Below, piece by piece: positions 31,833-40,537 of a stretch of 45,474 nt of DNA; position 1 is the stretch's first letter, and each line of letters starts with the position of its first letter. The translations under genes were made by a program, and so were the position numbers. The stretch is from assembly GCF_012396015.1 (NCBI RefSeq), contig NZ_JAAXOQ010000031.1, positions 1 to 45,474 on the forward strand, in the 5' to 3' direction. The notes under the pieces are model-generated. The model was not told the DNA's origin and did no database searches. It saw nothing but the letters and a program-made list of their open reading frames with translations. Source of the stretch: Tsukamurella spumae. GTDB lineage: Bacteria; Actinomycetota; Actinomycetes; Mycobacteriales; Mycobacteriaceae.

Positions 31833-32362
31833 TCCTGGCCGAACGCCCCGTCGGAACCGCCCCCGCGGCTGACGAGGTGCAACGCGAGTTCGACCGAGTC
31901 GGGGACGAAGTCCGCGGGGTCCGCGGCCACCGCCGCGAGGAGCTCGCGCGGGGTCATCCACCCTCCGCTCGCGACCTCCTCCGGTTGGTGGACGAGCGCA
32001 CCGTCGTACGTGCAGACGTACTGGAAGCAGACGAACCGGGTCCGCGGGTCCGCGTACGAACGGACACCGACGGGGCGCAGCCGCACCCCGTGCACGCCCA
32101 GTTCCTCGAAGACCTCGCGGGCGGCACCGTCGTCCGGCGACTCCCCCGCCAGCAGCACCCCGCCCGCGCAGAAGTCGCGCAGGCCCGGGTAGAGGTCCTT
32201 GACGACGGTGCGCCGGTGCACGTAGATGCGGCCGGCGCCGTCGAAGACGAGGATCGCCGTGGCGCCGTGGCGGAGGTTCTCGGCGCGCACCCGCGAGCGG
32301 GGCGCCGATCCGGTTTGGTGCCCGGCCTCGTCGAACAGCCCGACGATCTCGTCCTGCGGCAT
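31814..32362 (-). CDS. NUDIX hydrolase, YfcD-like
   Basis: The 182-residue protein carries the NUDIX box GGVLLAGESPDDGAAREVFEELGV (GX5EX7REVXEELG), which binds the metal used to cleave nucleoside-diphosphate-type substrates. The flanking pattern (VGLFDEAGHQTGSAPRSRVRAENLRHGATAILVFDGAGRIYVHRR and FVCFQYVCTYDG) resembles the YfcD/isopentenyl-diphosphate isomerase-like branch. The substrate is unknown. AAGGGAGG lies 3 nt before ATG 32362. It is divergent from metY across 70 bp. Confidence 0.88.
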   Translation of the reverse strand: MPQDEIVGLFDEAGHQTGSAPRSRVRAENLRHGATAILVFDGAGRIYVHRRTVVKDLYPGLRDFCAGGVLLAGESPDDGAAREVFEELGVHGVRLRPVGVRSYADPRTRFVCFQYVCTYDGALVHQPEEVASGGWMTPRELLAAVAADPADFVPDSVELALHLVSRGGGSDGAFGQDSVGGS

Positions 32363-32396
32363 GCGCCTCCCTTTTCCCACAGTATGAGTCAAACCC

Positions 32397-32425
32397 TGGA
32401 CATCGGGGCGGCTGTGCACTTGTAT
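32397..32425 (+). promoter_or_regulatory. Promoter of metY, probable leaderless start
   Basis: TGGACA (32397-32402), a 17-bp spacer and TTGTAT (32420-32425) precede ATG 32433 by 7 nt. The spacing puts the transcription start at the start codon. No riboswitch fits in the remaining space. Confidence 0.5.
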
Positions 32426-32432
32426 CGGGGCC

Positions 32433-33734
32433 ATGAGCAATCCGGACAGCCCGAACTGGCACTTCGAGACCACGCAGATCCACGCCGGGCAGACGCCCGA
32501 CAGTGCGACCAATGCGCGTGCGCTCCCGATCTACCAGACCACGTCGTACACGTTCGACAACACCGATCACGCCGCGGCGCTGTTCGGGCTGGCCGAGCCG
32601 GGCAACATCTACACCCGCATCATGAACCCGACCCAGGACGCCGTCGAGCAGCGCATCGCCGCGCTCGAGGGCGGTGTCGCGGCGCTCCTCGTCGCCTCCG
32701 GCCAGGCCGCCGAGACGCTCGCCATCCTCAACATCGCGGAGTCCGGCGACCACATCGTCAGCTCGCCCTACCTGTACGGCGGCACCTACAACCTGCTGCA
32801 CTACACCCTGGCCAAGCTGGGCATCGAGGTCACCTTCGTCGAGAACCCGGACGATCTGGAGCAGTGGCGCGCCGCCATCCGCCCCACCACCCGCGCGTTC
32901 TTCGCCGAGACCATCTCCAACCCGCGCGGCCACGTGCTCGACATCGCCGGCGTCTCCGGCGTCGCGCACGAGAACGGGCTGCCGCTCATCGTCGACAGCA
33001 CGGTCGCCACCCCGTACCTGCTCAACCCGCTCGCCCACGGCGCCGACATCGTGGTGCACTCCGCCACCAAGTACCTCGGCGGCCACGGTTCCGCGATCGG
33101 CGGCGTCATCGTCGACGGCGGCAGCTTCGACTGGACGCAGGGCCGGCACCCGAACTTCACCACCCCGGACCCGTCGTACCACGGCGTCGTCTTCGCCGAT
33201 CTCGGCGCGCCCGCCTTCGCCCTCAAGGCCCGCGTGCAGCTGCTGCGCGACCTGGGCCCCGCGATCTCCCCGTTCAACGCCTTCCTGCTGTCGCAGGGCA
33301 TCGAGACGCTGAGCCTGCGGGTCGAGCGGCACGTGGCCAACGCCCAGAAGGTCGCCGAGTTCCTCCAGGGCCAGGGCACCGTGACCGACGTGATCTACGC
33401 CGGCCTGCCGTCCTCGCCCTACTACGACCGCGCTCGGGAGCTGCTGCCCAAGGGCGCCGGCGCCATCGTCGCGTTCGAGCTCGCGGGCGGCGTGCCCGCG
33501 GGCAAGGCCTTCGTGGACGCGCTGCAGCTGCACAGCCACGTCGCCAACATCGGCGACGTGCGCTCGCTGGTGATCCACCCCGCGTCCACCACGCACAGCC
33601 AGCTCACCGAGCAGGAGCAGCTCGAGGCCGGCGTGACCCCGGGCCTGGTGCGCCTGGCCGTGGGCATCGAGCACATCGACGACATCCTCGCCGACCTGCA
33701 GCTGGGCCTCAAGGCCGCCGCGGACGCGTCCTAG
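32433..33734 (+). CDS. metY: O-acetylhomoserine sulfhydrylase MetY
   Basis: This 433-residue PLP enzyme of the Cys/Met metabolism family joins O-acetylhomoserine and sulfide to give homocysteine. The PLP lysine is K213 in HSATKYLGGHGSAIGG. Other marks are FETTQIHAGQTPDSATNARALPIYQTTSYTF, YTRIMNPTQDAVEQRIAALEGG and SLVIHPASTTHSQLTEQEQ. The length and long C-terminus match the sulfhydrylase branch and not cystathionine enzymes. In mycobacteria metX usually follows; here only a small open frame and a terminator do. Confidence 0.95.
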   Translation: MSNPDSPNWHFETTQIHAGQTPDSATNARALPIYQTTSYTFDNTDHAAALFGLAEPGNIYTRIMNPTQDAVEQRIAALEGGVAALLVASGQAAETLAILNIAESGDHIVSSPYLYGGTYNLLHYTLAKLGIEVTFVENPDDLEQWRAAIRPTTRAFFAETISNPRGHVLDIAGVSGVAHENGLPLIVDSTVATPYLLNPLAHGADIVVHSATKYLGGHGSAIGGVIVDGGSFDWTQGRHPNFTTPDPSYHGVVFADLGAPAFALKARVQLLRDLGPAISPFNAFLLSQGIETLSLRVERHVANAQKVAEFLQGQGTVTDVIYAGLPSSPYYDRARELLPKGAGAIVAFELAGGVPAGKAFVDALQLHSHVANIGDVRSLVIHPASTTHSQLTEQEQLEAGVTPGLVRLAVGIEHIDDILADLQLGLKAAADAS

Positions 33735-33744
33735 GAGTCCGGCG

Positions 33745-33837
33745 ATGCGCGCGCTGAGGTGGTTGCGCCGGGCCGTCCGATCGGTTCTCGCCGGCGACGA
33801 CGCCTGGACCGCGGCCGTGCAGCGCGGTTGCACGTAG
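33745..33837 (+). CDS. Possible 30-residue small protein after metY
   Basis: An open frame encodes MRALRWLRRAVRSVLAGDDA, ten more residues and TAG. AGGAG lies 7 nt before the ATG, ten bases past the metY stop codon. The strongly basic N-terminal half could form an amphipathic helix. It loosely recalls the start of YbdD/DUF466 small proteins, but it is too short to say so. The terminator hairpin follows 17 bp later, so it would be part of the metY transcript. It may be a remnant. Confidence 0.35.
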   Translation: MRALRWLRRAVRSVLAGDDAWTAAVQRGCT

Positions 33838-33854
33838 ACCGGTACGACCAGCGA

Positions 33855-33895
33855 AGGCACCCCCGACACCGTGAACGACGGAGTCGGGGGTGCCT
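33855..33895 (+). terminator. Terminator of the metY unit
   Basis: A perfect 13-bp stem (AGGCACCCCCGAC with GTCGGGGGTGCCT) has a 15-nt loop and is followed by CGTTCTTGTG, a modest T-rich stretch. Confidence 0.8.
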
Positions 33896-33930
33896 CGTTC
33901 TTGTGTGCTCTCGGATCTTGTCCGATTCGG

Positions 33931-33974
33931 ACTGGGATTTCACTGGGATCGGATTGGGATACGACTGGTAATGT
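33931..33974. promoter_or_regulatory. Four 11-bp direct repeats over the vapBC promoter
   Basis: ACTGGGATTTC, ACTGGGATCGG, ATTGGGATACG and ACTGGTAATGT follow each other without gaps. The last contains the -10 box TAATGT (33969-33974), which ends 6 nt before ATG 33981, so the transcript should be leaderless. One repeat per helical turn on the same DNA face suits cooperative binding by the VapB antitoxin or VapBC complex. Confidence 0.7.
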
Positions 33975-33980
33975 GGTCCC

Positions 33981-34220
33981 ATGGAAGCAACAGTGGATTC
34001 CGTGGGCCGGATACTGGTCCCGAAGCAGCTCCGCGACGCGCTCGGCATCACCCCCGGATCGGTGGTCGACATCTCGTGGTACGGCAGCGGCGTTCAGATC
34101 ACGCCCGGTGGCCGCACCGCGAAGCTCGAGCGCGACGATGACGGTCGTCTGGTCGCGGTCGGCGACACCCCCTTCGATGACGACGTGCTGTTCGCGCTGA
34201 TCGACGCCGGCCGCAGATGA
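33981..34220 (+). CDS. vapB: VapB-type antitoxin, AbrB/MazE (SpoVT-AbrB) fold
   Basis: The 79-residue protein's N-terminal half (MEATVDSVGRILVPKQLRDALGITPGSVVDISWYGSGVQITP) is a swapped-hairpin AbrB-type DNA-binding domain. The C-terminal tail (FDDDVLFALIDAGRR) should wrap around and block the toxin. Its stop codon overlaps the toxin start codon (ATGA), the usual coupling for such pairs. Four direct repeats lie upstream. Confidence 0.9.
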   Translation: MEATVDSVGRILVPKQLRDALGITPGSVVDISWYGSGVQITPGGRTAKLERDDDGRLVAVGDTPFDDDVLFALIDAGRR

Positions 34221-34639
34221 CGTCGGCCGCACTCATCGCGGTCGATACGTCCGTCGCAGTCCCCCTCTTGTCCACCCAGCACCGGCAACACGAAGCCGTC
34301 GCCATGTGGGCGTCCGGGAAACGGCTGGCATTGAGCGGTCACGCGCTTGCCGAGACCTATTCCGCGCTCACCCGGCTCCCGGGCGGGTCACGGGTCGCCC
34401 CCACCGATGCGACGGACCTCATCGACGCGAACTTCGAGCAGATCCTCACGCCGTCGCCCCGCACGACGACCGAGATCCACCGATTGTGCGCGGAGCTGAA
34501 CATCGCAGGAGGTCCGGTGTACGACGCGCTGGTCGCGTTCGCCGCCCATGACAACGGCGCCGTACTGGCCACCCGCGACGCCCGGGCGCGTGGCATCTAC
34601 AGCCTGGTGGGCGTCACGACGACCTTCGTCGCGCCGTAG
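34217..34639 (+). CDS. vapC: VapC-type toxin, PIN-domain ribonuclease
   Basis: The 140-residue PIN-domain protein has the four acidic metal ligands D10 (IAVDTSV), E46 (HALAETYSAL), D103 (VYDALVAF) and D121 (LATRDARAR), all intact. VapC toxins cut specific RNAs, often tRNA, when the antitoxin is lost. It converges on the next gene with only 5 bp between stop codons and no room for a separate terminator. Confidence 0.92.
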   Translation: MTSAALIAVDTSVAVPLLSTQHRQHEAVAMWASGKRLALSGHALAETYSALTRLPGGSRVAPTDATDLIDANFEQILTPSPRTTTEIHRLCAELNIAGGPVYDALVAFAAHDNGAVLATRDARARGIYSLVGVTTTFVAP

Positions 34640-34644
34640 CCCGG

Positions 34645-35310
34645 CTACCGTTCCAGGGCGGACCGCACCTGGCGCTCCAGGGCGACGGTGGCGGATCTCG
34701 GCAGGTCGATGAGGCCGTCGAGCTCGGACCGCGCCCGCTGATAGGCCTGCCGGCGCTCCGGGCCCGTGGCGGCACCGTCGAGCGCGACGGTCAGGAGGCG
34801 CTGCGCCTTGGCGAGGCGCTCCTGCTCGATCGGCGAGAAGTCGCCCCGGCGCCGGCGGCGCGCCTCCTGCTCGGCGACGTCGAACGCGGCGGCGTAGGCG
34901 TGCACCGCGGCGCGGTACTCCTCCACCCCGTCGACCTGTTCGGGGCCGTCCGGGCGGAGCAGGTCGGCGCGCCGCTTCGCCTTGTGGAAGTCGACGGTGA
35001 GCGGCTCCCGCATGTCGACCATCATCGGGAAGTCGAGGATGGTCGACAGGTCCGTCTCGTACTCGAACCAGCGGGTGTCGACGGCGTCGTGGTCCGCGAC
35101 CGCGCGGGCGAGTTCCTGCCGCACCTCGGCGGCGTCGACCTGCGCGCGGCCCTTCGCCTGCGCCATCGCGGCCTTCGTCTCGTGCTTGATGCGGTACCGC
35201 TCGAGCCGACGGTCCGCCCGCCTGTCACTCCAGCTGACCGCGCCCTTGACGCCGGCCGCGATCACGCCGCTGAACGGGAAGATCAGCCACCAGAAGTTGA
35301 GCCACTCCAC
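34645..35310 (-). CDS. Membrane-anchored coiled-coil protein of unknown function
   Basis: The 221-residue protein has one N-terminal membrane segment (residues 2-25, EWLNFWWLIFPFSGVIAAGVKGAV), followed by highly charged helical sequence rich in Arg, Glu and Ala that is likely coiled coil (DRRADRRLERYRIKHETKAAMAQAKGRAQVDAAEVRQELARAV). A conserved-looking middle, DTRWFEYETDLSTILDFPMMVDM, follows. I do not recognise a named family. Most of the chain should lie in the cytoplasm. Confidence 0.7.
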   Translation of the reverse strand: MEWLNFWWLIFPFSGVIAAGVKGAVSWSDRRADRRLERYRIKHETKAAMAQAKGRAQVDAAEVRQELARAVADHDAVDTRWFEYETDLSTILDFPMMVDMREPLTVDFHKAKRRADLLRPDGPEQVDGVEEYRAAVHAYAAAFDVAEQEARRRRRGDFSPIEQERLAKAQRLLTVALDGAATGPERRQAYQRARSELDGLIDLPRSATVALERQVRSALER

Positions 35311-35377
35311 GTGACCAGAGTAGCGCGATGATTCGGACCGCTCAGGAGATCGTCTCCGCCCCCGAGCCGCCCGGAAA

Positions 35378-36154
35378 TCAGCTCCGCTGCTCCGCGTTCG
35401 CGACGATCAGATCGTGCACGTACCGGGCGAGCCCGGGGGCGATGTCGTCGTAGTGCTTGGTGAACCGCTCGTCCGCGAGGTACATCTGCGCCAGGCAGAC
35501 CTGCATCGGGTAGTCGCAGTCGTAGAACTTCTCGATGCTCGCCCGATGCCGCTCGGCGAGGGCATCGCCCTCCGGTGAGCCGGGCGCGACGCCCCGGGCC
35601 AGACCGTCGGCGAGGGCGGCCTCCAGCGCGTCGGTGTCGGCCTTGACCTGCTTCCAGTCGTCCTTGCTCATCGAGGCGGTGCGGTCCGAGCTCTGCTTCC
35701 ACTGGTCGGTCTCACCCCAGCGCTCCTGCGCCTCCGCGGCGTACTCGTCGCCCCGCCAGTCGTCGCCGAAGATCTCGCTCTGCTCCTCGGCGGTCAGCGC
35801 GATGCCCTGCTTCTTGCTGTTCATCATGTCCTCCACAGCCGCGACCATCCGGCGCAAACGGTCGATCCGTTCGGTCAGGAGACTGTGTTGCTGCTCCAGG
35901 TGCGCCATGGCGTCGGCCGACGGATCGTCGAGCAGGGTCGCTATCTGCTCGAGGGGGAAGCCCAACTCCCGGTAGGTCAGCACGCGGTGCAGCCGTTCGA
36001 CGTCGACATCGGAGTAGGCCCGGTAGCCGGCGCCGGTGCGCGCCGACGGCGGGACCAGCCCGATCTCGTCGTAGTGGTGCAACGTGCGGACGCTCACCCC
36101 GGTCATCCGCGCGACGGCGCCGACCGGGTGGAACCGATGCTTCCCCTCGTTCAC
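35378..36154 (-). CDS. MerR-family regulator with TipAS antibiotic-recognition domain
   Basis: The protein has 258 residues. The N-terminal MerR winged helix (FHPVGAVARMTGVSVRTLHHYDEIGLVPPSARTGAGYRAYSDVDVERLHRVLTYRELGFPLEQI) is followed by a dimerisation coiled coil and a C-terminal TipAS domain (from about residue 130, ending YDCDYPMQVCLAQMYLADERFTKHYDDIAPGLARYVHDLI). TipA-type proteins bind thiopeptides and other drugs and activate their own promoter. GTG 36154 is preferred over GTG 36163 because the -10 box overlaps the latter and ends 7 nt before the former. Confidence 0.9.
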   Translation of the reverse strand: MNEGKHRFHPVGAVARMTGVSVRTLHHYDEIGLVPPSARTGAGYRAYSDVDVERLHRVLTYRELGFPLEQIATLLDDPSADAMAHLEQQHSLLTERIDRLRRMVAAVEDMMNSKKQGIALTAEEQSEIFGDDWRGDEYAAEAQERWGETDQWKQSSDRTASMSKDDWKQVKADTDALEAALADGLARGVAPGSPEGDALAERHRASIEKFYDCDYPMQVCLAQMYLADERFTKHYDDIAPGLARYVHDLIVANAEQRS

Positions 36155-36161
36155 AGCGACC

Positions 36162-36192
36162 ACACTGCGGCCTCACGTCGCGTGAGGGTCAA
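36162..36192 (-). promoter_or_regulatory. MerR-type autoregulated promoter with 19-bp spacer
   Basis: On the minus strand TTGACC (36192-36187) and CAGTGT (36167-36162) are 19 bp apart, the stretched spacing typical of MerR-activated promoters. The dyad CCTCACG-CGA-CGTGAGG (36187-36171) fills the spacer. Together they indicate that the TipA-like protein activates its own gene by untwisting this promoter. Confidence 0.75.
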
Positions 36193-36213
36193 GCGGGACG
36201 ACATCACCGCAGG

Positions 36214-37011
36214 TCAGGGGCGAGGCGTGAGGATACGCGGACCGTCGGCGGTGACGGCGACGGTGTGCTCCCAGTGCGCGGCGCGGGCACCGTCGTCCGT
36301 GACGACGGTCCAGTCGTCCTCGAGGACGGAGGTGTCGGGGGTGCCGAGCGTGAGCATCGGCTCGATGGCGAGCGTGGACCCCACGACGAGCAGCGGGCCC
36401 TTGCCCGGGTCGCCCTCGTTGGCGAGGAAGGGCTCCATGTGCATCTCGCGGCCGATGCCGTGGCCGCCGTAGCCGTCGACGATGGCCAGGTCGCGACCGA
36501 GCCGCGCGGCCTGCGCGTAGGTGGCGGTCTCGATGGCGTGCGAGACATCGGTCAGGCGGTTGCCGTCGATCATCGCGGCGATACCGGCCTCCATGGCCAG
36601 GCGGGTGGCCTCGGAGAGGTCCGCGTCCTCCGCCGACAGCTCGCCGACGCCGAAGGTCCACGCCGAGTCGCCGTGCCAGCCGTCGAGGATGGCGCCGCAG
36701 TCGATGGACACCAGGTCGCCCGCGGCGAGCACCGTCGACCGATCCGGGATGCCGTGCACGACGACCTCGTTGACCGAGGAGCAGATCGAGCCGGGGAAGC
36801 CGTGGTAGCCCTTGAACGAGGGCACCCCGCCGGCCTCCCGGATCACCGTCTCGGCGACCTCGTCGAGCTCGAGCGTGCAAACGCCGACGCGGGCGGCATC
36901 GCGGACCGCGACGAGCGCGCGGCCCACGACGGCGCCCGCGGCGGCCATCGCATCGAGCTCTCCCGCGGAGCGGAAGGGCACGGTCTTCTTCTTGAGGCGG
37001 AAACGACTCAC
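36214..37011 (-). CDS. map: Type I methionine aminopeptidase
   Basis: This 265-residue enzyme removes N-terminal methionine. Metal ligands are visible in [20 protein letters not shown] (two Asp), [15 protein letters not shown] (His), LAIEPML (Glu) and [10 protein letters not shown] (Glu). The GTG start overlaps the adk stop codon (GTGA). It is last in the secY-adk-map unit, which is the standard order. Confidence 0.96.
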   Translation of the reverse strand: MSRFRLKKKTVPFRSAGELDAMAAAGAVVGRALVAVRDAARVGVCTLELDEVAETVIREAGGVPSFKGYHGFPGSICSSVNEVVVHGIPDRSTVLAAGDLVSIDCGAILDGWHGDSAWTFGVGELSAEDADLSEATRLAMEAGIAAMIDGNRLTDVSHAIETATYAQAARLGRDLAIVDGYGGHGIGREMHMEPFLANEGDPGKGPLLVVGSTLAIEPMLTLGTPDTSVLEDDWTVVTDDGARAAHWEHTVAVTADGPRILTPRP

Positions 37012-37553
37012 TTGTCGAGCTGCGCGGTGACCCGGCCCAGCACCTCGTCGACGGTCCCGAGGGCGTCGACGTGCGTGACGAAGTCCCCGTAGTAGTCGAG
37101 CAGCGGCGCGGTCTGGTTCGCGTAGACCTGCATGCGGTTGCGGATGACCTCTTCGGTGTCGTCCGCGCGGCCGCGGGCGAGCATGCGCTCGACGACGGTG
37201 TCCTCCGGGACGTCGAAGGAGATCACGGCGTCGAGCTTCTCGCCGCGCTCAGTGAGGATCTCGGCCAGCGAATCGGCCTGGTCCGTCGAGCGCGGGAAGC
37301 CGTCGAGGATGAAGCCGTTCTTCGCGTCGGGCTCGGTCAGCCGCGACCGCACCATGTCGACGGTGACCGACGACGGGACCAGCTCGCCCGCGTCCATGTA
37401 CGTCTTGGCCTGGACGCCGAGCGCGGTGCCCTCGCTGATGTTGGCACGGAAGAGGTCGCCGGTGGAGATGTGCGGGATGCCGTACTTCTCGGACAGCCGC
37501 TCGGCCTGCGTACCCTTGCCCGCGCCGGGAGGGCCCAGAATAACCAGTCTCAC
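37008..37553 (-). CDS. adk: Adenylate kinase
   Basis: The 181-residue enzyme has the P-loop [10 protein letters not shown] (residues 7-16), the AMP-binding [10 protein letters not shown] and GFPRSTDQA motifs, and the short LID form ([16 protein letters not shown]) typical of actinobacteria. It interconverts ATP plus AMP and two ADP. Its GTG start overlaps the secY stop codon (GTGA), and its own stop overlaps map, so the three genes are translationally coupled. Confidence 0.97.
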   Translation of the reverse strand: MRLVILGPPGAGKGTQAERLSEKYGIPHISTGDLFRANISEGTALGVQAKTYMDAGELVPSSVTVDMVRSRLTEPDAKNGFILDGFPRSTDQADSLAEILTERGEKLDAVISFDVPEDTVVERMLARGRADDTEEVIRNRMQVYANQTAPLLDYYGDFVTHVDALGTVDEVLGRVTAQLDK

Positions 37554-38869
37554 TTGAGGAATCCTTCGTAGTTGCGTTGCATCAGTTGACTCTCGATCTG
37601 CTTGGTGGTGTCGAGCGCCACCACCACGATAATGAGGATCATCGTGCCGCCGAAGGGCAGGTTGCTCGTGCTCGAGCCGCCGCCCATCTCGAGGAACAGG
37701 TTGGGGAGAATCGCGATGATACCGAGGTACAGCGAGCCCGGCAGGGTGATCCGCTGCAGGACGTAGTTGAGGTAGTCCGCGGTCGGCTTACCGGGACGAA
37801 TGCCCGGGATGAAGCCGCCGAACTTCTTCATCTCGTCCGCGCGCTCCTCCGGGTTGAAGGTGATCGCCACGTAGAAGTACGTGAAGAAGATGATCAACGC
37901 GAAGTACACGACGATGTGCCAGGGGCTGGCCGGGTTGACCAGGTTGTTCTGGATCCACACCACCCAGGTCGACGTCGAGCCGTTCGCGACCAACTGGATC
38001 ACCAGCTGCGGCAGGTACAGCAGCGAGGACGCGAAGATCACCGGGATGACGCCCGCGGTGTTGACCTTCAGCGGCAGGTAGGTCGACGAGCCGCCGTACA
38101 TCTTGCGGCCGACCATGCGCTTGGCGTACTGCACCGGGATGCGGCGCTGGCCCTGCTCGACGAAGACGACCGCGACGAGGATCACCACGACCGCGACGCA
38201 CACGAGGCCGAAGACGAGGCCGCCCTGGCTCTGGAGGATCTTCTGGCCGTCGGCGGGCAGACGCGAGGCGATGCCCGCGAAGATGAGCAGCGACATGCCG
38301 TTGCCGATGCCGCGCTCGGTGATCAGCTCGCCGAACCACATCACGAGGATCGCGCCGGCGGTCATCACGACCACGATCGTGACCAGGCTGAACAGGCCCT
38401 TGTCCGGGAGGATCGGCTTATCGTCCGGGCAGCCCTGCAGCAGCTGGCCGCGCGAGGCCATCGCGACGATCGCGGTGGCCTGCAGCAGTGCCAGCGCCAC
38501 GGTGAGGTAGCGGGTGTACTGGGTGATCTTCGCCTGGCCGGCCTGACCCTCCTTGCGGAGCGTCTCGAACCGCGGGATGACCACCATCAGCAGCTGGATG
38601 ATGATCGAGGCCGTGATGTACGGCATGATGCCGATCGCGAACACCGACAGCTGCAGCAGCGCGCCGCCGGAGAACATGTTGATCAGCGAGTAGACATCGG
38701 CGTTCGCGCCCTTGCTGACGCTGTCGATGCACTCACTGACGTTCTTGAAGTCCACGCCGGGCGACGGCAGGGTCGCGCCGAATCGGTAGAGCACGACGAT
38801 GCCCAGGACGATCAGAATCTTCCGCCGCAGATCCGGGGTCCGGAAGATCGGGACTAGGGCCGAAAGCAC
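37550..38869 (-). CDS. secY: Preprotein translocase subunit SecY
   Basis: This 439-residue channel subunit of the Sec translocon has ten membrane helices. Marks are [48 protein letters not shown] and [26 protein letters not shown] 38869 is chosen because it follows AGGAGG by 4 nt and matches mycobacterial SecY length; the frame stays open upstream but without family similarity. It begins a unit separate from rplO. Confidence 0.97.
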   Translation of the reverse strand: MLSALVPIFRTPDLRRKILIVLGIVVLYRFGATLPSPGVDFKNVSECIDSVSKGANADVYSLINMFSGGALLQLSVFAIGIMPYITASIIIQLLMVVIPRFETLRKEGQAGQAKITQYTRYLTVALALLQATAIVAMASRGQLLQGCPDDKPILPDKGLFSLVTIVVVMTAGAILVMWFGELITERGIGNGMSLLIFAGIASRLPADGQKILQSQGGLVFGLVCVAVVVILVAVVFVEQGQRRIPVQYAKRMVGRKMYGGSSTYLPLKVNTAGVIPVIFASSLLYLPQLVIQLVANGSTSTWVVWIQNNLVNPASPWHIVVYFALIIFFTYFYVAITFNPEERADEMKKFGGFIPGIRPGKPTADYLNYVLQRITLPGSLYLGIIAILPNLFLEMGGGSSTSNLPFGGTMILIIVVVALDTTKQIESQLMQRNYEGFLK

Positions 38870-39201
38870 ACATCCTCCTGGCAGCCGGGCTACCCCGACG
38901 GGGTGCCCCACGCTCGTGGACACGTCCTCCACCCGCGGCGGAGTGCCGTGTCCTCATGGGTAATCCTGCAAACGTATGAAACTCTAACAGCCGCTCTCGA
39001 AGTGGCTGTTCAGGGTGGGTGGCGGACCGCATGCGCGGTGACCAGCCCGCGCGGTACGCGGCCCGCGGGTTAGGAGAGCGTACCGCCCGGCGGAGGCGGG
39101 CGGTCACCGTCGAACCCGCGAAACGAGAGCCGCGGTAGGCACCGGTGACCGGCGCCTACCGCGGCGTCCACGTTCCTCACGCTGGCGCGTAGGCCTGAGG
39201 A
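38870..39201. other. 332-bp intergenic region between rplO and secY
   Basis: No gene is supported here. Read on the minus strand it holds the rplO terminator (39165-39129), then a 10-bp stem-loop at 39010-38986 (AACAGCCGCT with AGTGGCTGTT, loop CTCGA), then an AT-richer stretch around 38940-38985 that contains TAGAGT and TACGTT and is the likely secY promoter zone. Open frames across it are shadows of the secY 5' end. Confidence 0.7.
39129..39165 (-). terminator. Terminator after rplO
   Basis: A 12-bp stem (GCCGCGGTAGGC with GCCTACCGCGGC) continues, after one mismatch, into an inner CCGG-TGA-CCGG stem. It lies 37 bp past the rplO stop codon and separates the spc-type ribosomal unit from secY. 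Confidence 0.8.
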
Positions 39202-39660
39202 CTAGGCCTCGGCCGACGGCTTCAGCTCGGTGGTCGAACCACCGGCGGCCTCGATCTTGGCCTTGGCGGCGCCGGTGACCTTGGTCGCCGTCACGTCCAC
39301 CTTGACGCTGATCTCGCCGTCGCCGAGCACCTTGACGACACGGTTCTTGCGAACCGCACCGGCGGCGACGAGCTCGTCGATGCCGATGGTGCCGCCCTGC
39401 GGGAACATACGGGCGATGTCGCCCACGTTCACGACCTGGTACTCGACCCGGTTGCGGTTCTTGAAGCCCTTGAGCTTCGGCAGCCGCATGTGCAGCGGCA
39501 TCTGCCCGCCCTCGAAGTTCACGGGGACGTTCTTGCGGGCCTTGGTGCCCTTGGTGCCGCGACCGGCGGTCTTGCCCTTGGAGCCCTCACCGCGACCCAC
39601 GCGGGTCTTCGCGGTCTTCGCGCCCTTCGCGGGACGGAGATCGTGCAGCTTGATAGCCAT
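39202..39660 (-). CDS. rplO: 50S ribosomal protein L15
   Basis: The 152-residue L15 reads [42 protein letters not shown] with the glycine- and arginine-rich N-terminus that threads into 23S rRNA, followed by the globular domain with [18 protein letters not shown]. It starts 3 bp after the rpmD stop codon and is last in its operon. Confidence 0.98.
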   Translation of the reverse strand: MAIKLHDLRPAKGAKTAKTRVGRGEGSKGKTAGRGTKGTKARKNVPVNFEGGQMPLHMRLPKLKGFKNRNRVEYQVVNVGDIARMFPQGGTIGIDELVAAGAVRKNRVVKVLGDGEISVKVDVTATKVTGAAKAKIEAAGGSTTELKPSAEA

Positions 39661-39663
39661 TGC

Positions 39664-39843
39664 TTACACCTCCTCCACTTCCACGAGATGCGACACGACC
39701 TGGATCAGGCCGCGGTTGACGGGGTTGTCCTCGCGGACGACCTGCTTGCGGATGCCCTTGAGGCCCAGCGTCCGCAGGCTGTCGCGCTGGTTCTGCTTGA
39801 GCCCGACCAGGCCACGCGTCTGGGTGATCTTCAGCTGTGCCAT
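39664..39843 (-). CDS. rpmD: 50S ribosomal protein L30
   Basis: This 59-residue L30 begins [20 protein letters not shown], continues [18 protein letters not shown], and ends [11 protein letters not shown]. Size and sequence match the bacterial family. It starts 3 bp after the rpsE stop codon and ends 3 bp before rplO. Confidence 0.96.
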   Translation of the reverse strand: MAQLKITQTRGLVGLKQNQRDSLRTLGLKGIRKQVVREDNPVNRGLIQVVSHLVEVEEV

Positions 39844-39846
39844 GAC

Positions 39847-40494
39847 TTATGCTCCCTGACCCGCACGAGCGCGGAGCATGCCGGCCGGGGCGACGTCCTC
39901 GACGGGCAGGCCGCGACGAGCCGCGACCTCCTCGGGACGCTGCAGCTCCTTGAGAGCCGCCACGGTCGCGTGCACCACGTTGATGGCGTTGTCCGAGCCC
40001 AGGCTCTTGGCGATGACGTCGTGGACGCCGGCCGCCTCGAGCACGGGACGCACGGCGCCACCGGCGATGACACCGGTACCCGGGCTGGCGGGACGCAGCA
40101 GCACGACGCCGGCCGCGGCCTCACCCTGCACCGGGTGCACGATGGTGTTGCCGATCATGGGGACGCGGAAGAAGTTCTTCCGAGCCTCCTCGACACCCTT
40201 CTGGATGGCCGCAGGAACTTCCTTGGCCTTGCCGTAACCGACGCCGACCATGCCCTGGCCGTCGCCGACGATCACGAGGGCGGTGAAGCTGAAGCGACGA
40301 CCACCCTTCACGACCTTCGAGACGCGGTTGATGGTGACAACCTTCTCGATGTAGTTGCTCTTCTCGGCCTCGTTCCGACCACCGCGCTGATCGCGGTCGC
40401 GGCCGCCACGGCCGCCGCGGCGGTCGTTCGAGTTCTCGGGGCCGTTGTTACCGGCGGGCCCATTGCCGCCGTCACGACGCTGACGTCCGGGCAT
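39847..40494 (-). CDS. rpsE: 30S ribosomal protein S5
   Basis: This 215-residue S5 has the core motif [46 protein letters not shown]. The first 45 residues are a low-complexity Gly/Arg/Asn/Asp extension, found in related actinobacteria. ATG 40494 is chosen for the GGAGAGG upstream and the family-like opening [10 protein letters not shown]. Confidence 0.97.
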   Translation of the reverse strand: MPGRQRRDGGNGPAGNNGPENSNDRRGGRGGRDRDQRGGRNEAEKSNYIEKVVTINRVSKVVKGGRRFSFTALVIVGDGQGMVGVGYGKAKEVPAAIQKGVEEARKNFFRVPMIGNTIVHPVQGEAAAGVVLLRPASPGTGVIAGGAVRPVLEAAGVHDVIAKSLGSDNAINVVHATVAALKELQRPEEVAARRGLPVEDVAPAGMLRARAGQGA

Positions 40495-40537
40495 CAGGCT
40501 GCCTCTCCTTCGATGGAAAAGATGGTGGTACAGGTCA

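Noticed and set aside
32363-32432. SAM riboswitch upstream of metY
   Set aside because: Only 70 bp separate the divergent genes, and the promoter boxes leave no transcribed leader.
34635-34648. Small palindrome GTAGC-CCG-GCTAC between vapC and the next gene
   Set aside because: Only 5 bp of stem formed by two TAG stop codons facing each other; too weak to call a terminator.
38733-39107. Possible leader gene before secY
   Set aside because: It overlaps the secY start in another frame, has no family match and is rich in Arg and Pro as expected of a shadow.
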